Shown piece after piece: positions 15,818-25,211 of a stretch of 64,000 nt of DNA. The position numbers and the translations under genes are program-made. The stretch is from contig JAWKOC010000003.1 in NCBI GenBank assembly GCA_041391365.1, positions 310,001 through 374,000 of the forward strand. Direction: 5' to 3'. Under the pieces are notes generated by a model. That model saw only the letters and a program-made list of their open reading frames with translations. It was not told where the DNA came from and ran no database searches. Source of the DNA: JAGRAX01 sp041391365 (GTDB lineage Bacteria; Bdellovibrionota_G; JALEGL01; JAGRMV01). Every line of letters begins with the position of its first letter. The stretch's first letter is position 1.

Positions 15818-17167
15818 TTATGCATGTTCTTGAACCGCCTGGGTAAGGATTTGCATGGTTTGAGAGAGTTGTGGATCCTTGTTCACAGACTTGGAAATCT
15901 TTTGAACTCCATGCAAAATGGTTGAATGATCTTTTCCCCCAAAAGCCGCACCCAACTCTGGAAAAGATTGTTTTGTCAATTGTCGACACAAATACATCGC
16001 AATTTGTCTGGGTTCTGCCACAACCTTGTGTCGTTTGTTGGATTTCAAATCTGAGACCTTCACATGAAAAAATTTTGCAACGGTTTGTAAAATGATTTCT
16101 ACAGTGACCTCTTTTTCCTTGGGGGTCATGGATGAGAGAATCTGCCTGGCCACCTCCAGTGTGATGCTTTGTTTCGATAGCGAAGAAAATGCACCCAATC
16201 GAATCAAACAACCTTCAAGAACACGAACATTGGTTTTCACGGAGGAAGCAATGAAGTGAGCGACCTCATCTGGAAGTTCAATATGATCGCTGTAGGCCTT
16301 CTTTTTTAAGATGGCCACACGAGTTTCCGTATCGGGGGATTGAATGTCACAAAAAAGTCCCGACTGAAACCGAGAATGCAAACGTTCATCCAAATCAGGA
16401 ATTTCATGAGGCAGTCGATCGGACGTCAAAACAATTTGTTTGCCCTCTTGAAAAAGTTTGTTGAAGGTATGAAAAAACTCCTCTTGTGTACGCTCTTTTT
16501 TGGCAAAAAACTGAATATCGTCCAACAAAAGCAAATCACAATTTCGTCGATATTGATCTCGGAACCTCTCGGCGTTTCCTGAGCGAATGCTGTTGATCAA
16601 CTCATTCACAAACTCTTCTGAACTTCGATACAAAACCCTAGCCCGAGGGTTTTTGTCCAACCATGCATGGCCAATGGCATGAAGCAAATGCGTTTTTCCC
16701 AACCCCACTCCCCCATAGATCAGAAGCGGGTTGTAGCTCTGCCCCAATTTGGAAGCAACCGCCTTGCATGCAGCATGCGCAAATTGATTGTTGGGACCCA
16801 CTACAAACTCTTCAAAGGTATATTTCTGATTCAACCGATGTGCAGGACCGGAAACCATTTTTTCTTCGGCAACTTTGGAAGGAGGAAGATCCGGCGTAAA
16901 AATATTTTGTTCCATGTTTTCAGAAACCGTCAGCTGAACTTTTCCATCTTCGGTTCCCGAAAATCGATTGAGCTTGTCCTGAATCAACAACAAATAATCT
17001 TTTTGTACTCGAATTTTGTAAAATACATTTGGAACCTCAACCACCCAACCCGATGAAACGGTTCGACAACTCAGCGGTTTGATCCATGTGTTGAACGTGT
17101 GGGACGAAAGTTCTTTGGCCAAATCGGCTTGTGTTTGTTCCCAAGATGTGTTGGTGGCCAACGTCAA
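15818..17167 (-). CDS. dnaA: chromosomal replication initiator protein DnaA
   Basis: AAA+ initiator that binds DnaA boxes and opens oriC. It has the N-terminal DnaB/DiaA-interaction domain (SWEQTQADLAKELSSHTFNT), Walker A GGVGLGKTH, Walker B LLLLDDIQFF and the C-terminal DNA-binding signature KDHSTILHGVQKI. A TTG start at 17165-17167 is proposed because AGGAAGGA lies 7 nt upstream and the protein then begins MTLATNTSWEQ like other DnaA. The ATG at 17224 has no ribosome site and would add 19 unrelated residues. Length is then 449 residues. Confidence 0.96.
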   Translation of the reverse strand: MTLATNTSWEQTQADLAKELSSHTFNTWIKPLSCRTVSSGWVVEVPNVFYKIRVQKDYLLLIQDKLNRFSGTEDGKVQLTVSENMEQNIFTPDLPPSKVAEEKMVSGPAHRLNQKYTFEEFVVGPNNQFAHAACKAVASKLGQSYNPLLIYGGVGLGKTHLLHAIGHAWLDKNPRARVLYRSSEEFVNELINSIRSGNAERFRDQYRRNCDLLLLDDIQFFAKKERTQEEFFHTFNKLFQEGKQIVLTSDRLPHEIPDLDERLHSRFQSGLFCDIQSPDTETRVAILKKKAYSDHIELPDEVAHFIASSVKTNVRVLEGCLIRLGAFSSLSKQSITLEVARQILSSMTPKEKEVTVEIILQTVAKFFHVKVSDLKSNKRHKVVAEPRQIAMYLCRQLTKQSFPELGAAFGGKDHSTILHGVQKISKSVNKDPQLSQTMQILTQAVQEHA

Positions 17168-17854
17168 AAGCAATTCCTTCCTACCCAAAAAAATGTATTT
17201 GTTTTGTTGTGTGCAAGAGCACATTCACAACATGGCCTAGTAAAAGATTTTTAAAGAATTGGTCAAGAAAGAAAAAAACCCATTTCTCTCGTAAGCTTAT
17301 CCACAACAAGTTTTTTTGGTTCCAACAAATGTAAGATAACGAAATCTAAAACTTTTGTAGGGCAATTCTTTTTGACAGAACCTCAAAACTTTTTTTGGTT
17401 CATCCACAATTTTTCATGTGAAAAAAACACTTCCTTTTTCAACAGCATGAAAAACATTTTGATCTTTCAAGGACGTGCACACAAAAAAATAAAGCGAAAC
17501 CACAACAACCGAGAGATAAAACCTGAGAATCATTTCGTTTCCCAACAGGAAACCCAGAGTCTCAACCCCGAACTCAGATCAATCTCAAAAAAGCGTCTTT
17601 TCACAAGGTTGTTCTTGGACTCTCAAACGACCCGAAAGACGCTCTGGGAAGGGACAACAAGGCCATTGACTTGTATTCGTAAGTGTGGTCTAAAGCGCCT
17701 TAAGTCCGGCTGTACGGAAGTGACGAAGGTGCGCAAAAGCCCTAAAGCGGAATGTTTGAGTTCGCGCACCAATACGCAGACCAAGGACCCAATGATACAC
17801 AAGTATTGAATATTTTTTAGTTATGTAACGTGGAACGGTAGTAGGAAAAACATC
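17168..17854. other. probable oriC part 2 (dnaA-rpmH intergenic region)
   Basis: A gene-free stretch of nearly 700 bp between divergent dnaA and rpmH. A perfect DnaA box TTATCCACA is at 17297-17305 and a near-match TCATCCACA at 17400-17408. A 9-bp inverted repeat, AGCGTCTTT (17592-17600) and AAAGACGCT (17635-17643), could form a stem with a 34-nt loop. A possible rpmH promoter is TTGACT at 17666-17671, a 17-bp spacer and TCTAAA at 17689-17694. Small ORFs here overlap one another and lack coding character. Confidence 0.6.
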
Positions 17855-18004
17855 ATGAAACGCACTTATCAACCGAGCAACATCAGTAGAGTTCGAACCC
17901 ACGGCTTTTTGAGCCGCATGAGCACCAAGGGTGGTCAAAATGTCATCAAAGCCAGAAGAAGAAAAGGTCGAAAAAGACTTTCCGTCTCTGCTGCTGGCAA
18001 ATAA
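17855..18004 (+). CDS. rpmH: 50S ribosomal protein L34
   Basis: Small basic ribosomal protein of 49 residues, too short for many gene finders. It begins MKRTYQPSNISRVRTHGFLS and ends KGRKRLSVSAAGK, the invariant L34 pattern; most homologues have 44-46 residues. It heads the rightward cluster rpmH-rnpA-yidD-yidC-jag-mnmE that flanks the origin in many bacteria. A weak TAGGA ribosome site lies upstream. Confidence 0.97.
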   Translation: MKRTYQPSNISRVRTHGFLSRMSTKGGQNVIKARRRKGRKRLSVSAAGK

Positions 18005-18016
18005 CTTTTTAAGGTC

Positions 18017-18391
18017 ATGAAGCAGGTCCTTAGCGGGCCCCTAACCTTCTCTTCCCGGCAGCGTGTACGCAAAGCCGCGGAATTTCAACAGATAAAACAA
18101 AGGGCTCTGAAAATCCACTCCAGACGATTGATGCTCATGGTTTGTGCAAGTAACCCCGAGCAACAGGCAAGACTTGGTGTGATCGTCACCAAAAAAACCG
18201 GTGGAGCAGTGGTTCGAAATCGATGGAAACGTAAATTGCGTGAATATTTTCGAAATCGTCCCGAGCAGTTCTCTCAGGGAAGTGATTATCTTTTGATTGT
18301 AAAATCCAAAACCAAAGGTTGGCCCACCGACGATGTGGAACGCGAGTTGAACGAACTCCACCGAAAACATCAGTCTGGAGCAAGATCATGA
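18017..18391 (+). CDS. rnpA: ribonuclease P protein component
   Basis: Protein subunit of RNase P, which matures tRNA 5' ends with the M1 RNA. The 124-residue product has the family core LGVIVTKKTGGAVVRNRWKR, including the RNR motif, and begins FSSRQRVRKAAEFQQI after a short extension. It starts 12 nt after rpmH and overlaps yidD by 4 nt. The RNase P RNA gene itself is not in this window. Confidence 0.95.
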   Translation: MKQVLSGPLTFSSRQRVRKAAEFQQIKQRALKIHSRRLMLMVCASNPEQQARLGVIVTKKTGGAVVRNRWKRKLREYFRNRPEQFSQGSDYLLIVKSKTKGWPTDDVERELNELHRKHQSGARS

Positions 18392-18612
18392 CGTATTTGA
18401 TCCGCGGATATCAATGGGTGATCTCACCTCTGTTGCCAAGAGCTTGCCGATTTTATCCAAGTTGTTCCAACTATGCCTTGCAAGCCTTTCAAACCAACCA
18501 TTTTTGGAAAGCTTTGGGGATGAGTGTGTTGCGACTGTGCAAATGTCATCCTTTTCATCCGGGCGGCTATGATCCCGTCCCTACCGGAGAGTGCAAAAAA
18601 CATGTCCAATGA
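18388..18612 (+). CDS. yidD: membrane protein insertion efficiency factor YidD
   Basis: 74 residues, MTYLIRGYQWVISPLLPRAC at the start, then the family motif CRFYPSCSNYALQA and CKCHPFHPGGYDPVP. YidD assists YidC/Sec in membrane insertion at the inner membrane. The ATG overlaps the rnpA stop (ATGA), and the 3' end overlaps the start of yidC by 11 nt, so the three genes are translationally linked. An upstream in-frame ATG would lie inside rnpA and is rejected. Confidence 0.95.
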   Translation: MTYLIRGYQWVISPLLPRACRFYPSCSNYALQAFQTNHFWKALGMSVLRLCKCHPFHPGGYDPVPTGECKKHVQ

Positions 18613-20233
18613 AAAAAGAATGCTGCTGGCCATCGCCCTGATCATGGGTGTGACCTATGTGTGGTCCAAGTTATTTTTCCCCCAAGCCCCTGTAAAAACA
18701 CCTGCAGTAGCCCAGGAAAAAATTCAAGAGCTCACGTCGACATCTTCTTCTGAACCAGAGCAGACTTCAGAAACCGCGCCAAGCATCGTGCGCCAAACGT
18801 TGGCCCCAGCCTTTGAAGAAAAGGTCGTGGAGTTTGAGACCTCCTATGTGGACGCAACCTTGAGCAGTCGTGCCGCGGCTCTCACCCATGTGGGACTCAA
18901 AGAATACAAAACAACCATTGAAAAAGATGCGCCAGGAATCACCGTAGTTCCTTTTTCGCAGGGGTCGAATCTTCCGCTGAACTGGAATGTTACGATCGGC
19001 GAAACGACGTTTTCGGATCAAATGCTCAACTATCAACTTACCGAAAAAACTGCGGATCGAACAACGTTTCGCGCGCAAGCAACCCCTGGAGTGTTTGTTG
19101 AAAAGACCTGGTACGTAAGCACTACCAAGCCTTATGTTTTTGATGTGGAGTTTCGGATCCTCAACCAAAGTCTGGTAGATCATCCGCTCAAAGTCTCCCA
19201 CACCACGTATTCCAAAAAAGACGAACAAACCAAAAAACCAGGAATTTTTTCCATGTTCTCTGCGGCCTCTCGAAAGTTGCCCACCCGAATCATGGCCTAC
19301 GTCAACGAAAAAGAATACCACTGGAGTTACAAAGACATTGCCGAAGATGACGACACTCTTCTCAAAGGCTCCATCTCGTGGCTTGGCTTGGATTCGCAGT
19401 ACTTTGTTTTCGCGGTTCTGCCCACCATGGGAAATTGGTCATCGATCCAAACACAAAATAAAGACGAACAGTCTATGATCGAGGCGTTTTATCCCGAGCG
19501 TGTATTGGATTCTGGAAAAGAGCAAAAATTTTCCCTTCAAGTTTATGCTGGACCCAAAGACATTGAACTTTTGCAAGAAATGGGAAGCGATCTGGATCAT
19601 TCGATTGATTATGGAATTTGGGGCCCCATTGCTCGCCCGATCTTGAGCCTGCTTCGGTGGATTCATGGATACATTCCCAACTATGGGTGGGCCATCATCA
19701 TCTTGACCTTGATGGTTCGAGGTCTGATGTTTCCTTTGGTTCAAAAACAAGCTCGCTCGACCAAAAAAATGCAACAACACAGTCCTGCAATGAATGCCTT
19801 GAAAGAAAAATACGCAGACGACAAAGAAGCTTACACGAGAGAACTCATGACCTACATGAGAACACACAAGATTAATCCCATGGGTGGATGTTTGCTGCTT
19901 TTGCCACAGATGCCCATTTTCTTTGCACTCTATCGTGTGCTTTACAATGCGATTGAACTTCGTCACGCGCCTTTTGCGTTGTGGATCACGGATCTGTCCA
20001 GTCACGATCCTTATTTTGTTTTGCCGGTGTTGGTGGGAGTTACATTTTTTCTCCAAACCAAACTCAACCCAATGCCAGCGGGAGACCCTGCCCAGCAAAC
20101 CATGATGAAAGTCATGCCGGTCATGTTCTCTGTGTTTATGGTTTTTCTTCCTTCGGGCTTAAATCTGTACATTTTCGTAAGCACCGTTTGGGGAATTGTT
20201 CAACAATATATCGTTCAACGAAAGCCGGTGTAG
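18602..20233 (+). CDS. yidC: membrane protein insertase YidC
   Basis: Inner-membrane insertase of 543 residues, the Gram-negative type: an N-terminal membrane helix (about residues 5-22), a large periplasmic beta-domain, then the conserved five-helix core including GWAIIILTLMVRGLMFPL, QMPIFFALYRVLYNAIELR and LPVLVGVTFFLQTKLNP. The start at 18602 (MSNEKRMLLAIALIMG) gives a proper first helix; the ORF is open upstream but overlaps yidD there. It is the fourth gene of the rpmH cluster. Confidence 0.96.
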   Translation: MSNEKRMLLAIALIMGVTYVWSKLFFPQAPVKTPAVAQEKIQELTSTSSSEPEQTSETAPSIVRQTLAPAFEEKVVEFETSYVDATLSSRAAALTHVGLKEYKTTIEKDAPGITVVPFSQGSNLPLNWNVTIGETTFSDQMLNYQLTEKTADRTTFRAQATPGVFVEKTWYVSTTKPYVFDVEFRILNQSLVDHPLKVSHTTYSKKDEQTKKPGIFSMFSAASRKLPTRIMAYVNEKEYHWSYKDIAEDDDTLLKGSISWLGLDSQYFVFAVLPTMGNWSSIQTQNKDEQSMIEAFYPERVLDSGKEQKFSLQVYAGPKDIELLQEMGSDLDHSIDYGIWGPIARPILSLLRWIHGYIPNYGWAIIILTLMVRGLMFPLVQKQARSTKKMQQHSPAMNALKEKYADDKEAYTRELMTYMRTHKINPMGGCLLLLPQMPIFFALYRVLYNAIELRHAPFALWITDLSSHDPYFVLPVLVGVTFFLQTKLNPMPAGDPAQQTMMKVMPVMFSVFMVFLPSGLNLYIFVSTVWGIVQQYIVQRKPV

Positions 20234-20269
20234 GCCTACGAAAGAACGCAATGTTAAGGAGTAATAATC

Positions 20270-21331
20270 ATGGGAATGTTCACAATATTTAAAAACCTAG
20301 CCAAGAAAAAAGAAGAATCGCATGTCCGACATGGTCAAAACGATGAATGGATTGAAATCAAAGCCGGGTCCAAAGAAGAAGCCATCGAGCGAGCTTGCAA
20401 TGCGCTCAACATTCAACGTTCTCACGTAGAGATCGAAGACCTGGGCGGCGGAAAAGTCCGCGCTCGGAAAAAAAGCACACAACCCTCCAAAGCTACTGCC
20501 GTTCAGACTGATGAAGACGGTGGAGCCAAAAAAGATCCTCGTAAAAAATACAAAAAGAAACCTGCGCAGAAAAAACGATCTCAAGATCGCAAAGAACAAA
20601 GCCGAAAACAAAACTCGGACCAAGAGTACTTTGAAGAAGAGCGCACGGTAAGTCGAAAAAATCCTTTCGATTACGATGAGGCTGAATTGGTCGATGATCG
20701 ATTTGAAGAAGAGTTCGAAGAAGAAACCGAACAAGGTGCCAAAGCCAAAGAATTTTTGGAAAAAATGGTCGCTCAAATCAAAGAAGGTACCAAAGTCGAA
20801 GTTTTTGAAACCAACAAACAAATTCGATTGGAAATTGAAAGCGACGAATCAGGTCTTTTCATCGGAAAATACGGATCAACCTTGGAGTCGATTCAACATC
20901 TTCTTTCCAAAATGCTCAAAGCGGGAGAAGACGGCAACAAACGGATCATCGTGGATGCCGAAGACTACCGTGTGAGACGAGAAGAAGCTTTGGAAGCCAA
21001 AGCGCAAAAGCTTGCCAAAAAAGCTCGCAAAGAACGTAGACCTGTGAGCGCCGAACCTATGAATGCTATGGATCGACGCGTGATGCACATGGCCCTCAAA
21101 GGTGAGCCCGGAGTGGAAACCAAAAGTGTTGGCGAAGGCAGCGGAAGACGCGTATTGGTGGTTCCCAAAAACGCTCGTCCAGGAGGAAGAAATTCTTCAC
21201 GCTCTCGATCTGGAAACGGAAGTGGTCGAGACAACCCTCGCAAAGAACGTTTTGAATCGTATGAGATGCCCACGCATGACGAAGGCAACTACAATAAGAA
21301 AAATTTTGATTCCGACAACGATTACGAATAA
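20270..21331 (+). CDS. khpB: Jag/KhpB RNA-binding protein
   Basis: 353-residue RNA-binding protein. A Jag N-terminal domain (about residues 23-65, EWIEIKAGSKEEAIERACNA) is followed by a long charged linker rich in Lys, Arg and Glu, a KH domain with GLFIGKYGSTLESIQHLL and an R3H domain with NAMDRRVMHMALKG, then a basic Arg/Ser/Gly-rich tail. Jag/KhpB proteins bind RNA and influence cell division and envelope growth. It is located in its classic place between yidC and mnmE. The linker and tail are longer than in many homologues. Confidence 0.93.
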   Translation: MGMFTIFKNLAKKKEESHVRHGQNDEWIEIKAGSKEEAIERACNALNIQRSHVEIEDLGGGKVRARKKSTQPSKATAVQTDEDGGAKKDPRKKYKKKPAQKKRSQDRKEQSRKQNSDQEYFEEERTVSRKNPFDYDEAELVDDRFEEEFEEETEQGAKAKEFLEKMVAQIKEGTKVEVFETNKQIRLEIESDESGLFIGKYGSTLESIQHLLSKMLKAGEDGNKRIIVDAEDYRVRREEALEAKAQKLAKKARKERRPVSAEPMNAMDRRVMHMALKGEPGVETKSVGEGSGRRVLVVPKNARPGGRNSSRSRSGNGSGRDNPRKERFESYEMPTHDEGNYNKKNFDSDNDYE

Positions 21332-21361
21332 ATCGACGTATTCAACACCCGTAGGTAAGCC

Positions 21362-22726
21362 ATGCGCGATACCATCGTAGCGATTGCAAGCTCTATCGCG
21401 GGTGTTGGAGGAGTTGGGATCATTCGCATCTCTGGGCCCAAGGCCTTGGAGATTGCTCAGCGCGGGTTTCACAGCTCACAAAAAACATGGGAAAGCCATC
21501 GGGTCTTGTACGGACACGTTCAAGATGCGGATGGACAAATTCTTGACGACGGTCTGGCCTGGTACATGAAAGCACCCAAAACTTTCACCGGTGAAGATGT
21601 TGTGGAACTTTCTCTCCACGGCAACCCCTTGCTTTTGTCAAAGGTGGTGGAACGTTTTGTGGAGCACGGAGCTCGTCTGGCAAGACCAGGAGAGTTTAGC
21701 CAACGCGCTTATCTTGAGGGAAAGATAGATCTTATGCAAGCCGAGGCCATTGCACAGCTCATTGCCTCTGGCAGCCAAGAAGAAGCGAGACTTGCACATC
21801 GGCGGTTGGAAGGAAAAACCTCGACATACATTCAAGAACTTTTGGAATCCACCACCACGCTTTTGGCACAATTGGAAGCAGATGTTGATTTTCCTGAAGA
21901 AGAACTTGATCTGGATGCAAGATCTCATTTGCAAGACAAAGCTTTTGAACTTGTAGAAAAAGCTCAAAATTTGTTAAGGTCCTATTCCCACATCCAAAAA
22001 TTATCTTCTGGTTTTCATGTATTGCTTGCAGGGTTGCCCAATGCAGGCAAAAGTACATTTTTCAATGCTCTTCTGGGAAGCGATCGAGCGATTGTGACGA
22101 GCATTGCAGGAACCACGCGAGACACACTCGAAGATGAAATTCATATCCAGGGTCATACCGTTCGCATCATTGACAGTGCTGGGTATGCTCCCGGTACCAT
22201 CGATCCCATTGAGCGTGAAGGTGTGCAGCGCATGGAAAAAAAATTGTCACAAGTCGATCTGGTGTGTTGGTTGTGTGATGTTCAAGATCCTCAGTTTGAA
22301 GAAGCCAAGCGTTTGTTCGAATCCATTGAACCCAGCAAGCGATGGTGGATTTGGTCCAAGACGGATCAAGATCACAATGATCTTCCCAACCCACCGATGG
22401 AGCTTGCAGACGTCTTGCAAGTGAGCGCGGTGCAAGGAAAAGGCATGGAACTTTTTCAATCGAAGCTTTCCAAAACATTTGAAAAAAACATCGATGATTC
22501 TATGAGTACAGGGGGCATTTCCAACGATCGCCAACGCAAACTTTTGCAGGATTTTGTCCAGTCCATGATGGCAACCCAGCATGCTCTGGCCCAGAACCTC
22601 TCGCCTGAGTTGATTGCATTTGAATTGCGGCAGGGATACCGAGCGCTGCAAGAACTTCTTGGAAAAGATCAAGATATGGAAGACGTGTACGACAAAGTTT
22701 TTTCTCAGTTTTGTATTGGCAAATAG
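21362..22726 (+). CDS. mnmE: tRNA modification GTPase MnmE (TrmE)
   Basis: GTPase that works with MnmG on wobble uridines. 454 residues: an N-terminal folate-binding domain (RDTIVAIASSIAGVGGVGII), the G domain with P-loop AGLPNAGKST and DSAGYAPG (switch II region), and the C-terminal FCIGK carrying the catalytic Cys. Start MRDTIVAIAS is typical. Its last 22 nt overlap tail-to-tail with the converging MFS transporter gene. Confidence 0.97.
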   Translation: MRDTIVAIASSIAGVGGVGIIRISGPKALEIAQRGFHSSQKTWESHRVLYGHVQDADGQILDDGLAWYMKAPKTFTGEDVVELSLHGNPLLLSKVVERFVEHGARLARPGEFSQRAYLEGKIDLMQAEAIAQLIASGSQEEARLAHRRLEGKTSTYIQELLESTTTLLAQLEADVDFPEEELDLDARSHLQDKAFELVEKAQNLLRSYSHIQKLSSGFHVLLAGLPNAGKSTFFNALLGSDRAIVTSIAGTTRDTLEDEIHIQGHTVRIIDSAGYAPGTIDPIEREGVQRMEKKLSQVDLVCWLCDVQDPQFEEAKRLFESIEPSKRWWIWSKTDQDHNDLPNPPMELADVLQVSAVQGKGMELFQSKLSKTFEKNIDDSMSTGGISNDRQRKLLQDFVQSMMATQHALAQNLSPELIAFELRQGYRALQELLGKDQDMEDVYDKVFSQFCIGK

Positions 22727-23913
22727 TCTTCCGCCTTGATCTCGTTGATCCGAGATTCGCACACACGAAAAACACCAAACATCAATACCGTCGATGTCAA
22801 AAACAACGTTGGTAAAATGTTTTGAGCCAACGACAAATTAGAAAATCCAAACAACTTTGCCCCCACATATCCACCCAGCATGTCGCCCGACAGAAATGCC
22901 GTGGAAAAAATTCCGAAGAGAATCGGTGCATGTATCTTAGGAACCACCCGAACTTTCATCATTTCCAAAAACAAGCGGGCAATCACACGCATGACAGAAT
23001 AGCTGGTAAAGATAACAAAAATCCACATTACTGAAAGTGGAGATAGCATACAATAAGTCAGTGCAGCGATAAGCATGCACGAAAACAAATACATCCACTC
23101 TTCCTTTTTTTTCGCAAGCCAGTTTTTTCCCATCATTTGCATCATCCCGCCCAGCAAAGTTCCAAAAGCAATGATGCCACCAATCATTCGAATCTCGATC
23201 CCATGATTTTTTAGTAAAACGGGAATGAAGGGGACAAACATTCCGGTATAAATTCCTTGCAGCAAAATCAAAAATGAAAATCCAACAGACAACGTTGGAT
23301 CGTTCTTCATCACAGATAAAATGGATGAAGATTCTATCGTGGTCACATCGTTTTTTCCGACACTCTTTTCGTCCATAGTGGGAAAAATAAACAAAGATAA
23401 GGCCAAAATTCCAGCCGAGAACATCAGCCCCCATACGTAGGGTGTGTTGCTGTATTTTTCAAAAATGAAAACCACATACACAGATGCAATGACACCCAAG
23501 CCTTGTGCCACATTGGAAAAGACTTCAATTTGCGAAAGCTTTTCTTTTCTTTCATGCTCCTCAAATGCATAGATCCAATAGCGAGAAAGGAGGAGCAAAC
23601 TGGAAGCTCCAACGCCTGCGATGAATCCAGAAAAAATCGCAATCATTTTAGAGTGGGCATACATTCGTGTGGCCAATCCAAACACATAACAAAGGGTTGC
23701 AATGATTCCCATCCGATGAGTCGAATATCGCAAAAGCAATTTTCCAAAAAAGGGAGACAACGCACCCGCCACGGCCATTGCTGCGTAGGAAAGTCCAAAA
23801 TACGTTAAGGTCCCCTGCTCTTCAAAATAAATGGGATGAATCGTCTTTGAAAAATACATGCTCCCAAAAAAGAGCCCATGAAAAATCAATACCCGCTGCT
23901 GAAATGAGAACAT
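22705..23913 (-). CDS. MFS-type transporter
   Basis: About 402 residues with around twelve hydrophobic segments and a charged central loop (after LFIFPTMDEKSVG), the fold of a major facilitator superfamily permease in the inner membrane. SFFGK-type and RLFLEMMKVRVVPK segments occur at loop positions, but no substrate-defining motif was recognised. The ATG at 23911-23913 has AAGG 8 nt upstream; two earlier in-frame ATGs (23928 and 23994) are possible. Substrate unknown. Confidence 0.8.
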   Translation of the reverse strand: MFSFQQRVLIFHGLFFGSMYFSKTIHPIYFEEQGTLTYFGLSYAAMAVAGALSPFFGKLLLRYSTHRMGIIATLCYVFGLATRMYAHSKMIAIFSGFIAGVGASSLLLLSRYWIYAFEEHERKEKLSQIEVFSNVAQGLGVIASVYVVFIFEKYSNTPYVWGLMFSAGILALSLFIFPTMDEKSVGKNDVTTIESSSILSVMKNDPTLSVGFSFLILLQGIYTGMFVPFIPVLLKNHGIEIRMIGGIIAFGTLLGGMMQMMGKNWLAKKKEEWMYLFSCMLIAALTYCMLSPLSVMWIFVIFTSYSVMRVIARLFLEMMKVRVVPKIHAPILFGIFSTAFLSGDMLGGYVGAKLFGFSNLSLAQNILPTLFLTSTVLMFGVFRVCESRINEIKAEDYLPIQN

Positions 23914-24193
23914 GTTGCCTACCTTCATGGATCCCTTTTGACCCCTTTGTTGAAAATGTACCGGAGTTTTGTGCATGGAAAAAGCAATCTTCATGCCATG
24001 GGTACAAGCCTTTCAGAGCCTTTTCGCCAAAAACTACCCTGCATGGCGAACGGGGTTGAATCAAAACCGATCGAAATTGTTTGTATTCATCGCGTCAGGT
24101 CCATGGACCCGATCTGATGAAAAGGCTTTTTGTTGCTTCGATCACAAAAAATACGGTACAATAATATGCAATCGGATTGTTAAAGCAAAAACC

Positions 24194-25105
24194 ATGAATT
24201 CATCACTTTTTACGCGTCTTATCATTTCTGCCTTGGTTGTCGGGCAACTCAGTTGTATTTCGGGGGGTCCCAACCGAGACAACAACTTCAACGCCATTGC
24301 CTCCAATTTTTCGGCCAGCGCGGCAAGCTTCATTTTCAATTCTGATTGTGAGCCTATCACCCTCAGCATCAAAGACGATATTTTCAATTCCAAAGCACTG
24401 ACACAGAGTGTGACCATTTCAGTCGAAAACAGTTCGACCACAACCAAACTTTATTCCAACTCGGGATGTACGACACAGATTACAAGTTTGTCCATTCCTT
24501 CTGGCAGCTCGTCTTTTACCTTTTATGTCCAAAGTACCGCCACAAGCAATGAGACAGTTGTGCTGAGTTTGTTGGATGAAAATCAAGTTCTCACCAACAA
24601 AGTGACGTTTGTCATCAGCTTTCTCAAAGGAATTTTCTTTTACTCTGCAGGTCTAACCACAGGTAGCATCGGTGGAATCTCTGGAGCCAACGCGACCTGC
24701 ACCGACAAACTTGCCGATCAGTATACGGGCTCCAGTCCAAACATTCGAGCCTATCTTGCCGATGGTACACAAGCCCTTACCGCAATTCCAGCACCTGCGG
24801 GAATCAAGGTCTATGGTTTGACCGTTCGGGACGAAGAAATAGCAGATACCTTTGCAGCCTTGACCAATGCTGCCACCACATCACTGGAAAAATCTCTTTC
24901 CGAGGCCAAAGTGGCAACGAGTCCATGGTGGTCGGGCGCAGAAGCGGATGGTACAGCGGCTGCGGACCATTGCACCAATTGGTCTACCGAGCTAGACACA
25001 ACCAACGGCCGCAAGGGTTCGGATGATACCGTCAATGGAACTTGGATCGCCGATGGCGAAGAAGGATGTGACAATGAGAACATTCTTCTTTGCATTGTTT
25101 ATTGA
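24194..25105 (+). CDS. lipoprotein with Ig-like and DUF1554 (endostatin-like) domains
   Basis: 303 residues. A signal peptide ends in GQLSC, so Cys21 is a probable lipidation site, although Gln at -3 is not ideal. Residues about 45-155 form a beta-sandwich-like repeat (YSNSGCTTQITSLSIPSGSS) common in Leptospira and Bdellovibrio surface lipoproteins. From about 156 the sequence matches DUF1554: GIFFYSAG, GGISGANATC, IRAYLADGTQ, then CTNW and the terminal C-LLC pattern. Probably surface or periplasmic; function unknown. The region before the ATG is shared with the divergent MFS gene. Confidence 0.82.
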   Translation: MNSSLFTRLIISALVVGQLSCISGGPNRDNNFNAIASNFSASAASFIFNSDCEPITLSIKDDIFNSKALTQSVTISVENSSTTTKLYSNSGCTTQITSLSIPSGSSSFTFYVQSTATSNETVVLSLLDENQVLTNKVTFVISFLKGIFFYSAGLTTGSIGGISGANATCTDKLADQYTGSSPNIRAYLADGTQALTAIPAPAGIKVYGLTVRDEEIADTFAALTNAATTSLEKSLSEAKVATSPWWSGAEADGTAAADHCTNWSTELDTTNGRKGSDDTVNGTWIADGEEGCDNENILLCIVY

Positions 25106-25211
25106 GCCGTCTTTTTTCTCTGAAGCATCTGTGCATTGACAAACGCAAATCAATAACTGTATAAAAATTCCCTTCTTTCGAAAATAAATTCATTTTGAGT
25201 TGGAGTCCGTG

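Noticed and set aside
17372..17809. 145-codon plus-strand ORF between dnaA and rpmH
   Set aside because: Composition is not protein-like, no ribosome site, and it lies across the probable origin and rpmH promoter region.
17826..17838. AACGTGGAAC resembling half of a parS
   Set aside because: Lacks the TGTTNCACGTG half; only about half of the 16-bp site matches.
17690..17938. 82-codon minus-strand ORF
   Set aside because: Overlaps rpmH antisense.
19439..20098. 219-codon minus-strand ORF
   Set aside because: Antisense to yidC.
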